DNA of 6,963 nucleotides from Candidatus Bathyarchaeota archaeon (lineage in GTDB: Archaea; Thermoproteota; Bathyarchaeia; Bathyarchaeales; Bathycorpusculaceae): positions 1 to 6,963 of the forward strand of contig PIYA01000042.1 of assembly GCA_003601785.1 (NCBI GenBank). The letters are read 5' to 3'. The notes under the pieces were generated by a model. The model saw only the letters and a program-made list of their open reading frames with translations. It made no database searches and was not told the DNA's origin. Shown one piece after another: positions 1 to 5,800 of the stretch. Positions within the stretch are counted from its first letter, which is position 1; every line of letters starts with the position of its first letter. Both the position numbers and the translations under genes were made by a program.

Positions 1-4
1 AGGA

Positions 5-1432
5 TTATCTCTCCCAGATGTCTATTGGAGGCTTATGTTCCGGCGGTATCGGCGACTTGTACTTTTTGCCGTTTATTCTCTGTTTATGCTCTTCTTTCGC
101 TTTGTTTAGAATGTCAGGGTTTGTCAAGAGGTCGATGACGGTGGAAGCCATAACCTTCGCCGCGAATATTAAGGATTTGTGTCCTATTCCAACTCCGTTT
201 TGCGCCACTGCTTGCCATGAATGGGCTGGTGTTCCTAAAATCCATGTGGCGGTGCTGAACTCCACGGTTGGCGCTTGCCAACTCACGTCTGCTACGTCTG
301 TGCTGCCGTGGCTGGTTTCACCCTCACCCCACGGGTCGGGAACTTCGTCATCCAATAGTTTGTCTACAAGTCTCTCCCATCCGGGACGCTTAGACTTCTT
401 TAACTGTGCAACTTTCATTTCAGGAGTTATTGTTTTGGCTATCTCCTCAGCGAATTTTAAGTCTTCGTCGCTGTATTTTGGGAGTCCTATCTCGCGCATG
501 TTTTTGACGATTAGCTTTGCAATCGTCTTGTTGGGAATCAGATTGTAGCAGCCTTCGATGAACTCTGTTTTCACCTCGGTTTTTGTCATGAGCGCCGCCC
601 CCTTAGCTATGTCGAGAACCCAGTTGTATATGAAATCCACTTGGTCTCTTTCCGGGGCTCTCACGTAATACCAGCTTCTGGCGTATGCTGGAACGATGTT
701 CGGTTGGTCTCCTCCCTTCTCAATCACGTAATGTATTCTTGCGTCTTGGATTATGTGCTCTCTCAAGTAGTTTACACCAACGTTCATGAGTTCCACGGCG
801 TCTAAGGCGCTTCTACCATGCTCTGGGGAGGCGCCTGCGTGGGAAGCCTTACCGTAGAAGTGGAATTTGACGGAGTTGACGGCTAGGCTGCTCATGAGGG
901 AAGCCTCGTTCATTGTGCTTGGATGATGGCTTATCACCGCGTCAACGTTGCTGAAGTATCCGGCTCTAACCATGAACACTTTGCCTGAGAAGTTTTCCTC
1001 GGCTGGACATCCGAAGAATTTAACCGTGCCTTTTATTCCATGTTTTTCCATGGCTTCTTTCACAGCTATTGCTGCTGCCATGCCGCTTGTCCCGTGGATG
1101 TTGTGTCCACATCCGTGTCCCGGCTTTCCCGGTTCTAAGGGTTCTTTCCACGGAACCTTTTTCTGGGATAATCCTGGTAGGGCGTCGTATTCACCCATTA
1201 TTCCTATGATGGGGGTTCCTTCACCCCATGTGGCTGTGAAGGCTGTTGGCATATCCGCGATTCCGCGTTCAACTTTGAACCCGTTTTTCTCTAACTCGTC
1301 TGCCAGAAGAGCTGAGGATTTGAACTCGATTAAGCCTAACTCGGCGAACTCCCATATTTTATCGCTTATCTCAATGATTCGTTTCTTGTTGTTTTCAATC
1401 CAGTTAAAAGCGTGTTCCTTTTCGTCAGACAT
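5..1432 (-). CDS. M20-family amidohydrolase, AbgB-like (p-aminobenzoyl-glutamate hydrolase subunit B type)
   Basis: This is a metal-dependent amidohydrolase of 475 residues, close to the length of E. coli AbgB. Visible M20D-type features, numbered from the ATG at 1432, are GEYDALPG (80-87), the metal-site GHGCGHN (105-111; Cys108 and His110), PAEEN (143-147; Glu145/Glu146), SHHPST (168-173), and the lid/dimerisation segment beginning KASHAGASPEHGRSALDA (195-212). Near the C-terminus are TSHGSTDVADVSW (373-385) and TPAHSW (401-406, probably the last metal ligand). The STDVADVSW block and overall length favour the AbgB/aminobenzoyl-glutamate branch over carboxypeptidase Ss1 or IAA-amino-acid hydrolases. 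The family cleaves amide bonds of acylated amino acids or folate breakdown products; the actual substrate here is not determinable. No signal peptide or membrane segment is seen, so it is probably cytoplasmic. An in-frame GTG lies 9 bp upstream (1441), but the ATG fits better with a TATA-like element about 23 bp away and a leaderless transcript. No AbgA partner is in the window. Confidence 0.88.
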   Translation of the reverse strand: MSDEKEHAFNWIENNKKRIIEISDKIWEFAELGLIEFKSSALLADELEKNGFKVERGIADMPTAFTATWGEGTPIIGIMGEYDALPGLSQKKVPWKEPLEPGKPGHGCGHNIHGTSGMAAAIAVKEAMEKHGIKGTVKFFGCPAEENFSGKVFMVRAGYFSNVDAVISHHPSTMNEASLMSSLAVNSVKFHFYGKASHAGASPEHGRSALDAVELMNVGVNYLREHIIQDARIHYVIEKGGDQPNIVPAYARSWYYVRAPERDQVDFIYNWVLDIAKGAALMTKTEVKTEFIEGCYNLIPNKTIAKLIVKNMREIGLPKYSDEDLKFAEEIAKTITPEMKVAQLKKSKRPGWERLVDKLLDDEVPDPWGEGETSHGSTDVADVSWQAPTVEFSTATWILGTPAHSWQAVAQNGVGIGHKSLIFAAKVMASTVIDLLTNPDILNKAKEEHKQRINGKKYKSPIPPEHKPPIDIWER

Positions 1433-1451
1433 AGGCAACACCGAGAAACAA

Positions 1452-1459
1452 GATAAAAA
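1452..1459 (-). promoter_or_regulatory. TATA-like element of the M20 amidohydrolase gene
   Basis: On the minus strand this reads TTTTTATC within GGCTTTTTATCTTG. Its centre is about 23-24 bp from the ATG at 1432. No Shine-Dalgarno motif is evident in between. This spacing matches archaeal TATA-box to start-site geometry and implies a leaderless or very short-leader mRNA. It is called from position and composition only. Confidence 0.45.
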
Positions 1460-1480
1460 GCCTCGTTGTTTTTATTGTTT

Positions 1481-1493
1481 TCTAACGGTTAGA
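1481..1493. repeat. short perfect inverted repeat TCTAAC-N-GTTAGA
   Basis: Two 6-bp arms are separated by one base, in the 82-bp gap between the HD-domain gene and the M20 gene, about 22 bp upstream of the M20 TATA-like element. It could be an operator for an unknown regulator, or part of the 3' end of the HD gene transcript. It lacks a T-run immediately after it on the minus strand, so a classical hairpin terminator is unlikely. A 6-bp match of this kind may also be chance. Confidence 0.3.
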
Positions 1494-1514
1494 CACTCTT
1501 GAAGCGAGTAAAAT

Positions 1515-2075
1515 TTACAAGCCTAGCTCTGACGCTATGCCTTGCAGTCCTTTTAGGGATATATCAAAGAACTCTTCTTTCGGGACTCCTATCTCTTCGC
1601 AGAAGAGTATTCTTTTTCTGTCTGCTCCTCTGGCGAAATCTTTGTCCTTAAACTTCTTTTTCACGGTTTTAACCTTCACATCCCTCAGTTTTTTGGACGG
1701 CATCACCAATGCGCAAGCGATTAAAAGTCCTGAAATGGCGTCACATGCGATTAGAGCCTTCTCCATTCTTGTTTCCGGCATGACGTGGGTGCGTTCAAAG
1801 TTGTGAGCCTTGATTGCTCTTAAGATTTCTTCAGAAACTTTTCCTTTGAGAATTTCTTCGGCGATTATTCCGTGTTTTTCCGGCGTGTTCATGGTCTTTT
1901 CATAGTCTATGTCGTGGAGTAATCCTGTTAGCCCCCAGAGGTTTTCGTCTTCTCCGAAGTGTTTTGCAAGGCTTCTCATGATTGCTTCCACGGCGAGCAT
2001 GTGTTTTACAATGTTCTTTTTCCCAACGTTTTCCTCGACTAGGCGGAAGGCTTCATCCCTTGTTATCATTTTCAT
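1515..2075 (-). CDS. HD-domain phosphohydrolase (HDIG/YedJ-like)
   Basis: This 186-residue protein shows the HD superfamily metal-site pattern. His25 lies in KHMLAVEAIM, His54-Asp55 in GLLHDIDYEK, His68 in KHGIIAEEIL, His91 in KAHNFER, and Asp112 in IACDAISGLL. These residues normally bind one or two divalent metals for phosphomonoester or phosphodiester hydrolysis, commonly of nucleotides; the substrate cannot be read from sequence. The remainder (about 125-186) is a basic, helical C-terminal part with no recognised domain. Three starts are possible, GTG 2078, ATG 2075 and ATG 2069. ATG 2075 is chosen because a TATA-like TTATAAAA lies about 31 bp upstream. A GGTGAAGA further up (2095-2102) is about 19 nt from the start and too far to be a ribosome-binding site. 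It has its own promoter-like element, so co-transcription with the neighbouring regulator is uncertain. Confidence 0.85.
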   Translation of the reverse strand: MKMITRDEAFRLVEENVGKKNIVKHMLAVEAIMRSLAKHFGEDENLWGLTGLLHDIDYEKTMNTPEKHGIIAEEILKGKVSEEILRAIKAHNFERTHVMPETRMEKALIACDAISGLLIACALVMPSKKLRDVKVKTVKKKFKDKDFARGADRKRILFCEEIGVPKEEFFDISLKGLQGIASELGL

Positions 2076-2102
2076 CACAAACTCTGATGCGGACTCTTCA
2101 CC

Positions 2103-2110
2103 TTTTATAA
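2103..2110 (-). promoter_or_regulatory. TATA-like element of the HD-domain gene
   Basis: The minus strand reads TTATAAAA, preceded by an A-rich stretch that could serve as a BRE. It is centred about 31 bp from the ATG at 2075, placing a predicted start site only a few bases before the gene. It sits in the 50-bp gap after the Lrp-type gene, which suggests independent transcription. Spacing and composition are the only evidence. Confidence 0.5.
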
Positions 2111-2125
2111 TTTTTCATTTATTGT

Positions 2126-2707
2126 CTAGAGCTGCCCCTTATAGTAAGTTGTTGTTGGGCAACCAACGCATTTTTCTGTCTTGTATCTTAGGCATGGTCC
2201 ACAGTCAACATTGCATGGCGCGGTGGTGTTGCCTCTGCGTATCAGATATTCTCTTACTGGTAGGAACGAGGAATAGTGGATTTCGCTTATGGGGTAGAAC
2301 TCTGACCTGCGTATTCCCTCACCGCTTCTCAGGGAGCACTTCTCTATGGAAATGCTTTCCAGGGTGTCTCTGTCCTCGGCAACGATTAAGGCTGCGAGGT
2401 TGTAGCCGCCTAGGGTTGTGAACATGTTCACTACTCTTGGGCAGTTCTTGAAACGGTTTATGAGCTTGTTCAAAGCCTCTGAGCTTTCCACCTCGATTAA
2501 GACGAGGGCTGCTTGAAGGTGTAGGTCTTTAACGTTCACGAGGGCGGAGACTTGTATGACGCCTTTTTGTATGAGCTTGTTTAATCTTTTCTTTACACCT
2601 GTGCTTGAAAGCCCCGTTATTTCTGCTAGTTTTTTAAGAGATGTTCTTCCGTTCAGTTGAAGTTGGGAGATTATTTTTCTATCGGTCTCATCCAAGTTTA
2701 GATTCAT
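2126..2707 (-). CDS. Lrp/AsnC-family transcriptional regulator with C-terminal cysteine cluster
   Basis: This is a 193-residue regulator. Residues 1-55 form an AsnC-type helix-turn-helix, starting LDETDRKIISQLQLNGR (5-21) with recognition-helix region TGLSSTGVKKRLNKL (31-45). Residues about 62-140 look like a ligand-binding/oligomerisation domain of the RAM type (AALVLIEVESS; VVNMFTTLGGYNLAALIVAED). Ordinary Lrp proteins are around 150 residues; this one has an extra tail with Cys165, Cys169, Cys172, Cys180 and Cys183, spaced C-x3-C-x2-C-x7-C-x2-C. Such a pattern could hold an Fe-S cluster or zinc; which one is not visible. The ATG at 2707 is preceded directly by GG with no properly spaced Shine-Dalgarno, so a leaderless transcript from the shared TATA element about 32 bp upstream is likely. 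It diverges from the Fe-S ATPase operon, and two matching inverted repeats lie between them, so it is the probable regulator of itself and that operon. Confidence 0.85.
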   Translation of the reverse strand: MNLNLDETDRKIISQLQLNGRTSLKKLAEITGLSSTGVKKRLNKLIQKGVIQVSALVNVKDLHLQAALVLIEVESSEALNKLINRFKNCPRVVNMFTTLGGYNLAALIVAEDRDTLESISIEKCSLRSGEGIRRSEFYPISEIHYSSFLPVREYLIRRGNTTAPCNVDCGPCLRYKTEKCVGCPTTTYYKGQL

Positions 2708-2709
2708 CC

Positions 2710-2732
2710 TTTTGTTTAGAAATTAAACAAAA
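2710..2732. promoter_or_regulatory. putative operator 1 (inverted repeat, GTTTA-N5-TAAAC core)
   Basis: Perfect 9-bp arms TTTTGTTTA and TAAACAAAA flank a 5-bp spacer (GAAAT). The site begins 3 bp from the regulator's ATG, between it and the shared TATA element, so binding here should block transcription of the regulator. Dyads of roughly this size with an A/T-rich centre are typical for Lrp/AsnC proteins. It shares its 15-bp core pattern with operator 2. Confidence 0.65.
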
Positions 2733-2734
2733 AC

Positions 2735-2743
2735 TATTTAATA
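2735..2743. promoter_or_regulatory. symmetrical TATA-like element for divergent transcription
   Basis: TATTTAATA is a palindrome (TATT-T-AATA) and can be read as a TATA box on either strand. It is about 32 bp from the regulator's ATG and 47 bp from the mrp-like ATG. The latter leaves room for a leader of about 20 nt that includes a Shine-Dalgarno motif. An alternative TATA for the plus strand is TTTATTTATT at 2747-2756, inside operator 2. Confidence 0.5.
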
Positions 2744-2762
2744 TGGTTTATTTATTAAACCA
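2744..2762. promoter_or_regulatory. putative operator 2 (inverted repeat, GTTTA-N5-TAAAC core)
   Basis: Perfect 7-bp arms TGGTTTA and TAAACCA flank a 5-bp spacer (TTTAT). It lies between the central TATA-like element and the mrp-like gene, overlapping where the plus-strand transcript should begin. Its centre is 32 bp, about three helical turns, from the centre of operator 1, so both dyads face the same side of the DNA, as expected for one oligomeric regulator. Confidence 0.65.
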
Positions 2763-2770
2763 CGTTCCAA

Positions 2771-2777
2771 AAGGATG
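2771..2777 (+). promoter_or_regulatory. ribosome-binding site of the mrp-like gene
   Basis: AAGGATG, with its GGATG 8 nt from the ATG at 2786, is a fair match to an archaeal Shine-Dalgarno sequence. It supports that ATG over the later in-frame ATG at residue 28. Confidence 0.5.
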
Positions 2778-2785
2778 TAACAGTC

Positions 2786-3661
2786 ATGAGTGAAAGCGAA
2801 AGAGCTAAGGCTCAAGCAGCTTATAAGAAGCAGATTCAAGAGCAACAGGAAAGGGTTAAGGCTCGAATGAGCAAGGTTAAACACAAAATAGCCGTGATAA
2901 GCGGGAAGGGGGGAGTTGGAAAAAGCACGGTGACTGTGAATCTAGCTATGGCTTTTGCGATGCGCGGCTACACCGGACAAGTGGGCATCTTAGACGCGGA
3001 CATGCATGGACCTTGCATACCAAAAATGTTGGGGCTTCACGGACAGAGACTTCAAGCTGGACCGCCAGGCATATTTCCAGCTTTAGCTCCTTTGGGAATA
3101 AAGGTTGTCTCTATGGATTTTCTCTTGCCCGATGAGGAGTCACCCGTTATTTGGCGTGGACCGTTAAAGATGCACGCGATTAGACAGTTTTTATCCGACA
3201 TTGTCTGGGGAGACTTGGAGTTTTTGCTGATAGACCTTCCGCCGGGAACTGGTGACGAACCGTTAAGCGTTATGCAGCTTTTACCCGAGATGGATGGCAA
3301 CGTGATAGTGACGATTCCTTCCGAGGTTTCTCAGATTGTGGTTAAAAAGGCTGTGACCTTCTCACGGAAGCTGAACATTCCGGTGATAGGTGTCATTGAA
3401 AACATGAGCGGGTTTATCTGTCCGAACTGTGGAGCGAGGGTGAACATATTCAGGGTTGGAGGGGGAGAAAAAATAGCTAAAGAGTTGAATGTTCCGTTTC
3501 TCGGAAGCATCCCGATAGACCCTGAAATCTGTGAAGACTCGGATAAGGGAATCCCGTTTATAACTGGACATAAGGATTCACCTGCGACAAAGGCGTTTTT
3601 AGAGATTGTTGAAAAGATAGAAGGATTTCTTAAAAAGGAAAAAGAAGGTGAAACAAAGTGA
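2786..3661 (+). CDS. Mrp/NBP35-family Fe-S cluster carrier ATPase (ApbC-like)
   Basis: This 291-residue P-loop protein matches the Mrp/ApbC/Nbp35 family of Fe-S cluster scaffold and carrier proteins. Motifs are the deviant Walker A SGKGGVGKST (39-48), the switch region LDADMHGP (69-76), WRGPLK (123-128), LLIDLPPGTGDEPL (147-160), and ENMSGFICPNCG (205-216). In the last, Cys212 and Cys215 form the CPxC pair that bridges a [4Fe-4S] cluster across the homodimer. Residues 1-33 are a charged helical leader with none of the four N-terminal cysteines of eukaryotic Nbp35, and there is no MIP18/DUF59 domain, as is usual in archaea. The cytoplasmic protein would bind a cluster and pass it to apo-proteins. 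It opens the operon, and its TGA overlaps the next gene's GTG by 4 bp. Its position ahead of a NifX-like protein and two ferredoxin ATPases suggests a dedicated role in their cluster supply, though it could be the general carrier of the cell. Confidence 0.93.
   Translation: MSESERAKAQAAYKKQIQEQQERVKARMSKVKHKIAVISGKGGVGKSTVTVNLAMAFAMRGYTGQVGILDADMHGPCIPKMLGLHGQRLQAGPPGIFPALAPLGIKVVSMDFLLPDEESPVIWRGPLKMHAIRQFLSDIVWGDLEFLLIDLPPGTGDEPLSVMQLLPEMDGNVIVTIPSEVSQIVVKKAVTFSRKLNIPVIGVIENMSGFICPNCGARVNIFRVGGGEKIAKELNVPFLGSIPIDPEICEDSDKGIPFITGHKDSPATKAFLEIVEKIEGFLKKEKEGETK
3645..3650 (+). promoter_or_regulatory. ribosome-binding site of the NifX-like gene
   Basis: AAGGTG ends 7 nt before the GTG at 3658, inside the 3' end of the upstream gene. 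It supports the GTG start and indicates reinitiation or coupled translation. Confidence 0.6.
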
Positions 3662-4074
3662 GGATATGTGTAACAGCGGCTGGAAACAGTTTAGACGCAC
3701 CCGTTGAGCCGAGATTTGGAAGATGTCCCTACTTCATCTTCGTAGACTCTGAAACCATGGCCTTTGAGGCTGTTCCGAACATGGCTATGGGTGCTAGGGG
3801 CGGAGCTGGAATCCAAGCAGCCCAGTTGATAGCGAGCAGAGGAGCAAGGGTTCTGATAACTGGTAACGTTGGACCAAACGCTTTTCAGGCTTTGGCTGCC
3901 GCTGGAGTAAGAATAGTGGTAGGCGCCTACGGAACCGTTAGAGAAGTTGTTGAAAGATACAAGAGAGGAGAGCTTAGGGAGACAGGCGCCCCCACGGTTG
4001 GTGGACATTATGGGATGGGCGCGGGTATGGGACGTGGTTGGAGAAGAAGATATCCGCCGCCGCCACCGTATTAA
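3658..4074 (+). CDS. NifX/NifB-C-like dinitrogenase iron-molybdenum cofactor-binding domain protein
   Basis: This 138-residue protein has a single Nif11-independent NifX-type domain (PF02579 class, RNase H-like fold). It starts RICVTAAGNSLDAPVEPRFG (2-21) and continues with GRCPYFIFVD (21-30), GGAGIQAAQLIASRG (48-62) and ITGNVGPNAFQAL (67-79). Members carry metal-sulfur clusters: NifX and the C-domain of NifB bind FeMo-cofactor precursors, and the Desulfovibrio orange protein binds a Mo-Cu-S cluster. Only Cys4 and Cys23 are present, plus His117 in the tail. Residues about 113-138 are a low-complexity Gly/Met/Arg stretch ending YPPPPPY, a type of tail often seen in stand-alone archaeal members. 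The GTG start overlaps the mrp-like stop (GTGA) and has a good Shine-Dalgarno. No nif structural genes are present, so a role in nitrogen fixation is not implied. Its place between Mrp and the two ferredoxin ATPases suggests it is the cluster acceptor or carrier of the system. Confidence 0.88.
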   Translation: MRICVTAAGNSLDAPVEPRFGRCPYFIFVDSETMAFEAVPNMAMGARGGAGIQAAQLIASRGARVLITGNVGPNAFQALAAAGVRIVVGAYGTVREVVERYKRGELRETGAPTVGGHYGMGAGMGRGWRRRYPPPPPY

Positions 4075-4090
4075 GATAAGTTGAACCGAA

Positions 4091-4927
4091 ATGATTGTAG
4101 CCGTCGCCAGCGGGAAAGGCGGAACGGGAAAGACAACTGTAGCTGTGAACTTGGCGCTTTCCATTGAAAACGTTCAGTTTCTGGACTGTGACGTGGAAGA
4201 GCCTAACGCTCACTTGCTTCTACACCCGAAAGTAAGTCGAAGAGAACCCGTCTACATTCCTGTTCCGGTTGTCAACGAACAGCTATGCGACTACTGTGGG
4301 AAATGCAGCGAATTCTGTGAGTACAACGCGATTTTTGTCAGTTCAAACAAGATTTTGATTTTCCCAGAGCTTTGTCACAGCTGCGGCGGATGCGCCATTG
4401 TTTGCCCTAAAAAGGCGATAAGCGAAGAACAGCACAAGATTGGAACTTTAAATTTCGGTTCTTCCGGTGACGTGGAGCTTGTTTACGGAGAGCTAGAGGT
4501 CGGTGAACCTTTGGCTGTTCCTGTGATAAAGGCTGTTAAAAAACAGATGAAGCCTGACGGAAACGTTGTTCTTGACTCTCCGCCTGGAACCTCTTGTCCC
4601 GTGATTGAAACGGTTAAGGGAAGCGACTACTGTGTTTTGGTAACTGAGCCGACTCCGTTTGGTTTGCATGATTTGAAGATAACGGTTGAGGTTTTGGAGG
4701 ACATGGGTATTCCGTTCGGTGTTGTTGTGAACCGCGCTGGAATAGGCGACAAAAAGGTCTATGAATATTGCAGAGAGAAGGATATTCCAGTTTTACTTGA
4801 GATTCCGTATCAGAGGGATATAGCTGAATTCTACTCTCGCGGTGTCCCTTTCAGCTTGGAGATTCCAGAATGGAAGGAGAAGTTTAGAACGCTTTTTGAA
4901 AGAATAAAGGAGTCTGTGGGTAAGTGA
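4091..4927 (+). CDS. MinD-superfamily P-loop ATPase with inserted 2[4Fe-4S] ferredoxin domain (first copy)
   Basis: This 278-residue protein has a MinD/ParA-type ATPase fold interrupted by a ferredoxin. Deviant Walker A is ASGKGGTGKTT (6-16), followed by the switch motif LDCDVEEPN (31-39). The insert carries two clusters: Cys66/69/72/76 and Cys95/98/101/105, each C-x2-C-x2-C-x3-C. The ATPase then resumes with LDSPPGTSCPVI (161-172) and LVTEPTPFGLHDL (183-195). The Cys169 in the switch II loop is a family feature. Such proteins are cytoplasmic, and the Desulfovibrio homologues Orp3/Orp4 interact with the orange protein. A role in ATP-driven cluster assembly or electron delivery is inferred, not shown. 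It starts 16 bp after the NifX-like gene, with no clear Shine-Dalgarno, and its TGA overlaps the next gene's GTG by 4 bp. The following gene is a paralogue with the same architecture, so the two may work as a heterodimer. Confidence 0.92.
   Translation: MIVAVASGKGGTGKTTVAVNLALSIENVQFLDCDVEEPNAHLLLHPKVSRREPVYIPVPVVNEQLCDYCGKCSEFCEYNAIFVSSNKILIFPELCHSCGGCAIVCPKKAISEEQHKIGTLNFGSSGDVELVYGELEVGEPLAVPVIKAVKKQMKPDGNVVLDSPPGTSCPVIETVKGSDYCVLVTEPTPFGLHDLKITVEVLEDMGIPFGVVVNRAGIGDKKVYEYCREKDIPVLLEIPYQRDIAEFYSRGVPFSLEIPEWKEKFRTLFERIKESVGK
4906..4912 (+). promoter_or_regulatory. ribosome-binding site of the second MinD-type ATPase gene
   Basis: AAAGGAG lies inside the end of the first copy, with about 11 nt to the GTG at 4924. 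It supports that GTG start, which also gives the normal family N-terminus just ahead of the Walker A motif. Confidence 0.55.
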
Positions 4928-5799
4928 AGCAGTTAACGGTTCTGAGCGGTAAGGGTGGAACGGGAAAGACAACCATAACGGCTTCCTTCGCTGTTCTGGC
5001 AAGGAATGCTGTGGTGGCAGACTGTGATGTTGACGCTCCAGATTTACACATGCTCTTACACCCAAAAATAAGGAAAACCCAAGAGTTTAAGGGTTCAAAA
5101 CTCGCTGTCATCGACGAATCAAAATGTGTACGATGCGGCTTGTGTAGAGAAAACTGCAGGTTTGAAGCGATAAACGAAGAGATACAAGTAGACCCGTTCT
5201 CGTGTGAGGGGTGCGGAGTTTGCACACTTGTCTGTCCGACGCAGGCGGTAAGCCTAGAAGAGAGGATATCTGGGTACGCTTACATTTCAGACATTGAATA
5301 CGGTGTCATGGCTCATGCGAGGCTTAATCCAAGTGAATCAAACTCTGGAAAACTCGTCACCTTGGTTAGGCAGAACGCGAAGTTGATGGCGGAGAAAGAG
5401 AACCATGATTTGATAATAGTTGATGGACCGCCCGGTGTGGGTTGTCCGGTTATCGCTTCCGTCACTGGGATAGACGCTGGTTTGGTTGTTACCGAACCAA
5501 CCATGTCTGGAATTCACGACCTTGAGAGAGCTTTACAGTTGCTCAGACACTTCAACGTGTCAGCTCTTGTCTGCGTGAACATGTACGACATAAACGAGGA
5601 TAACACTGAAAAAATTGTACGGTTCTGCGAAGAAAACCATGTTGAGGTCGCTGGGAAGATTCCGTTTAACCCCGTTGTCACAGAAGCCATGGTTAACGGA
5701 AAACCTGTTTTGGAGTACGCGCCGGAAAGCGATGTTGCTCGTGAGATCAGAAACGTTTGGGATAGGGTTGTTTCCGTTTTAGGTTTGGAGGCTGGTTAG
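4924..5799 (+). CDS. MinD-superfamily P-loop ATPase with inserted 2[4Fe-4S] ferredoxin domain (second copy)
   Basis: This 291-residue paralogue of the preceding gene has the same plan. Walker A is LSGKGGTGKTT (7-17) and the switch motif ADCDVDAPDLHMLLHPK (32-48). Ferredoxin cysteines are 68/71/74/78 and 94/97/100/104. Next come IIVDGPPGVGCPVIASV (164-180) and VVTEPTMSGIHDL (188-200). Both copies keep the DCDV, LLHPK, PPG-x2-CPVI and TEPT-x2-G-x-HDL blocks, while the regions around the first cluster and between the ferredoxin insert and the second ATPase half differ, so they are old paralogues, not a recent duplication. The second copy has a longer C-terminus (PFNPVVTEAMVNGKPVLEY, 247-265). 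It begins with GTG overlapping the previous stop by 4 bp, and its TAG is separated from the radical SAM start by one base. The tight coupling suggests equimolar production of the two ATPases and a joint complex. Confidence 0.92.
   Translation: MKQLTVLSGKGGTGKTTITASFAVLARNAVVADCDVDAPDLHMLLHPKIRKTQEFKGSKLAVIDESKCVRCGLCRENCRFEAINEEIQVDPFSCEGCGVCTLVCPTQAVSLEERISGYAYISDIEYGVMAHARLNPSESNSGKLVTLVRQNAKLMAEKENHDLIIVDGPPGVGCPVIASVTGIDAGLVVTEPTMSGIHDLERALQLLRHFNVSALVCVNMYDINEDNTEKIVRFCEENHVEVAGKIPFNPVVTEAMVNGKPVLEYAPESDVAREIRNVWDRVVSVLGLEAG
5787..5791 (+). promoter_or_regulatory. ribosome-binding site of the radical SAM gene
   Basis: GGAGG is a strong Shine-Dalgarno match, 9 nt from the GTG at 5801 and located within the last codons of the upstream ATPase gene. 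It decides for the GTG start, which places the family-typical FGPVPSRRLG right after the N-terminus. Confidence 0.65.
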
Positions 5800-5800
5800 C

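Noticed and set aside
948..1502. Long open frame on the plus strand opposite the M20 gene
   Set aside because: It is antisense to a clearly conserved amidohydrolase, has no recognisable motif, and its composition (rich in Ser, Pro, Phe, Cys) is that of a reverse-complement shadow.
1909..2421. Open frame on the plus strand across the HD gene, its promoter and the Lrp-type gene
   Set aside because: It spans two well-supported genes in antisense, has no ribosome-binding site or domain signature, and is Ser/Cys/Leu-rich as expected for a shadow frame.
2710..2762. CRISPR or mobile-element terminal repeats
   Set aside because: There are only two short dyads with different flanks, inside a divergent promoter, with no spacers, transposase or target duplication. 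Operators explain them better.
3691..4164. Open frame on the minus strand opposite the NifX-like gene and the first ATPase start
   Set aside because: It is antisense to two genes with clear family motifs, including the Walker A region, and has no promoter-like element or conserved motif of its own.
2786..5799. Nitrogen fixation locus (NifH/NifX-type genes)
   Set aside because: The P-loop proteins are Mrp and MinD-ferredoxin types. They lack NifH's cluster-ligand context, and no nifD/K/E/N-like gene is present; the NifX-like domain alone does not show nitrogenase.
4091..5799. MinD cell-division or ParA partition proteins
   Set aside because: Both have a two-cluster ferredoxin inserted between the switch I and switch II motifs and no C-terminal amphipathic membrane helix, so they belong to the Fe-S ATPase branch.
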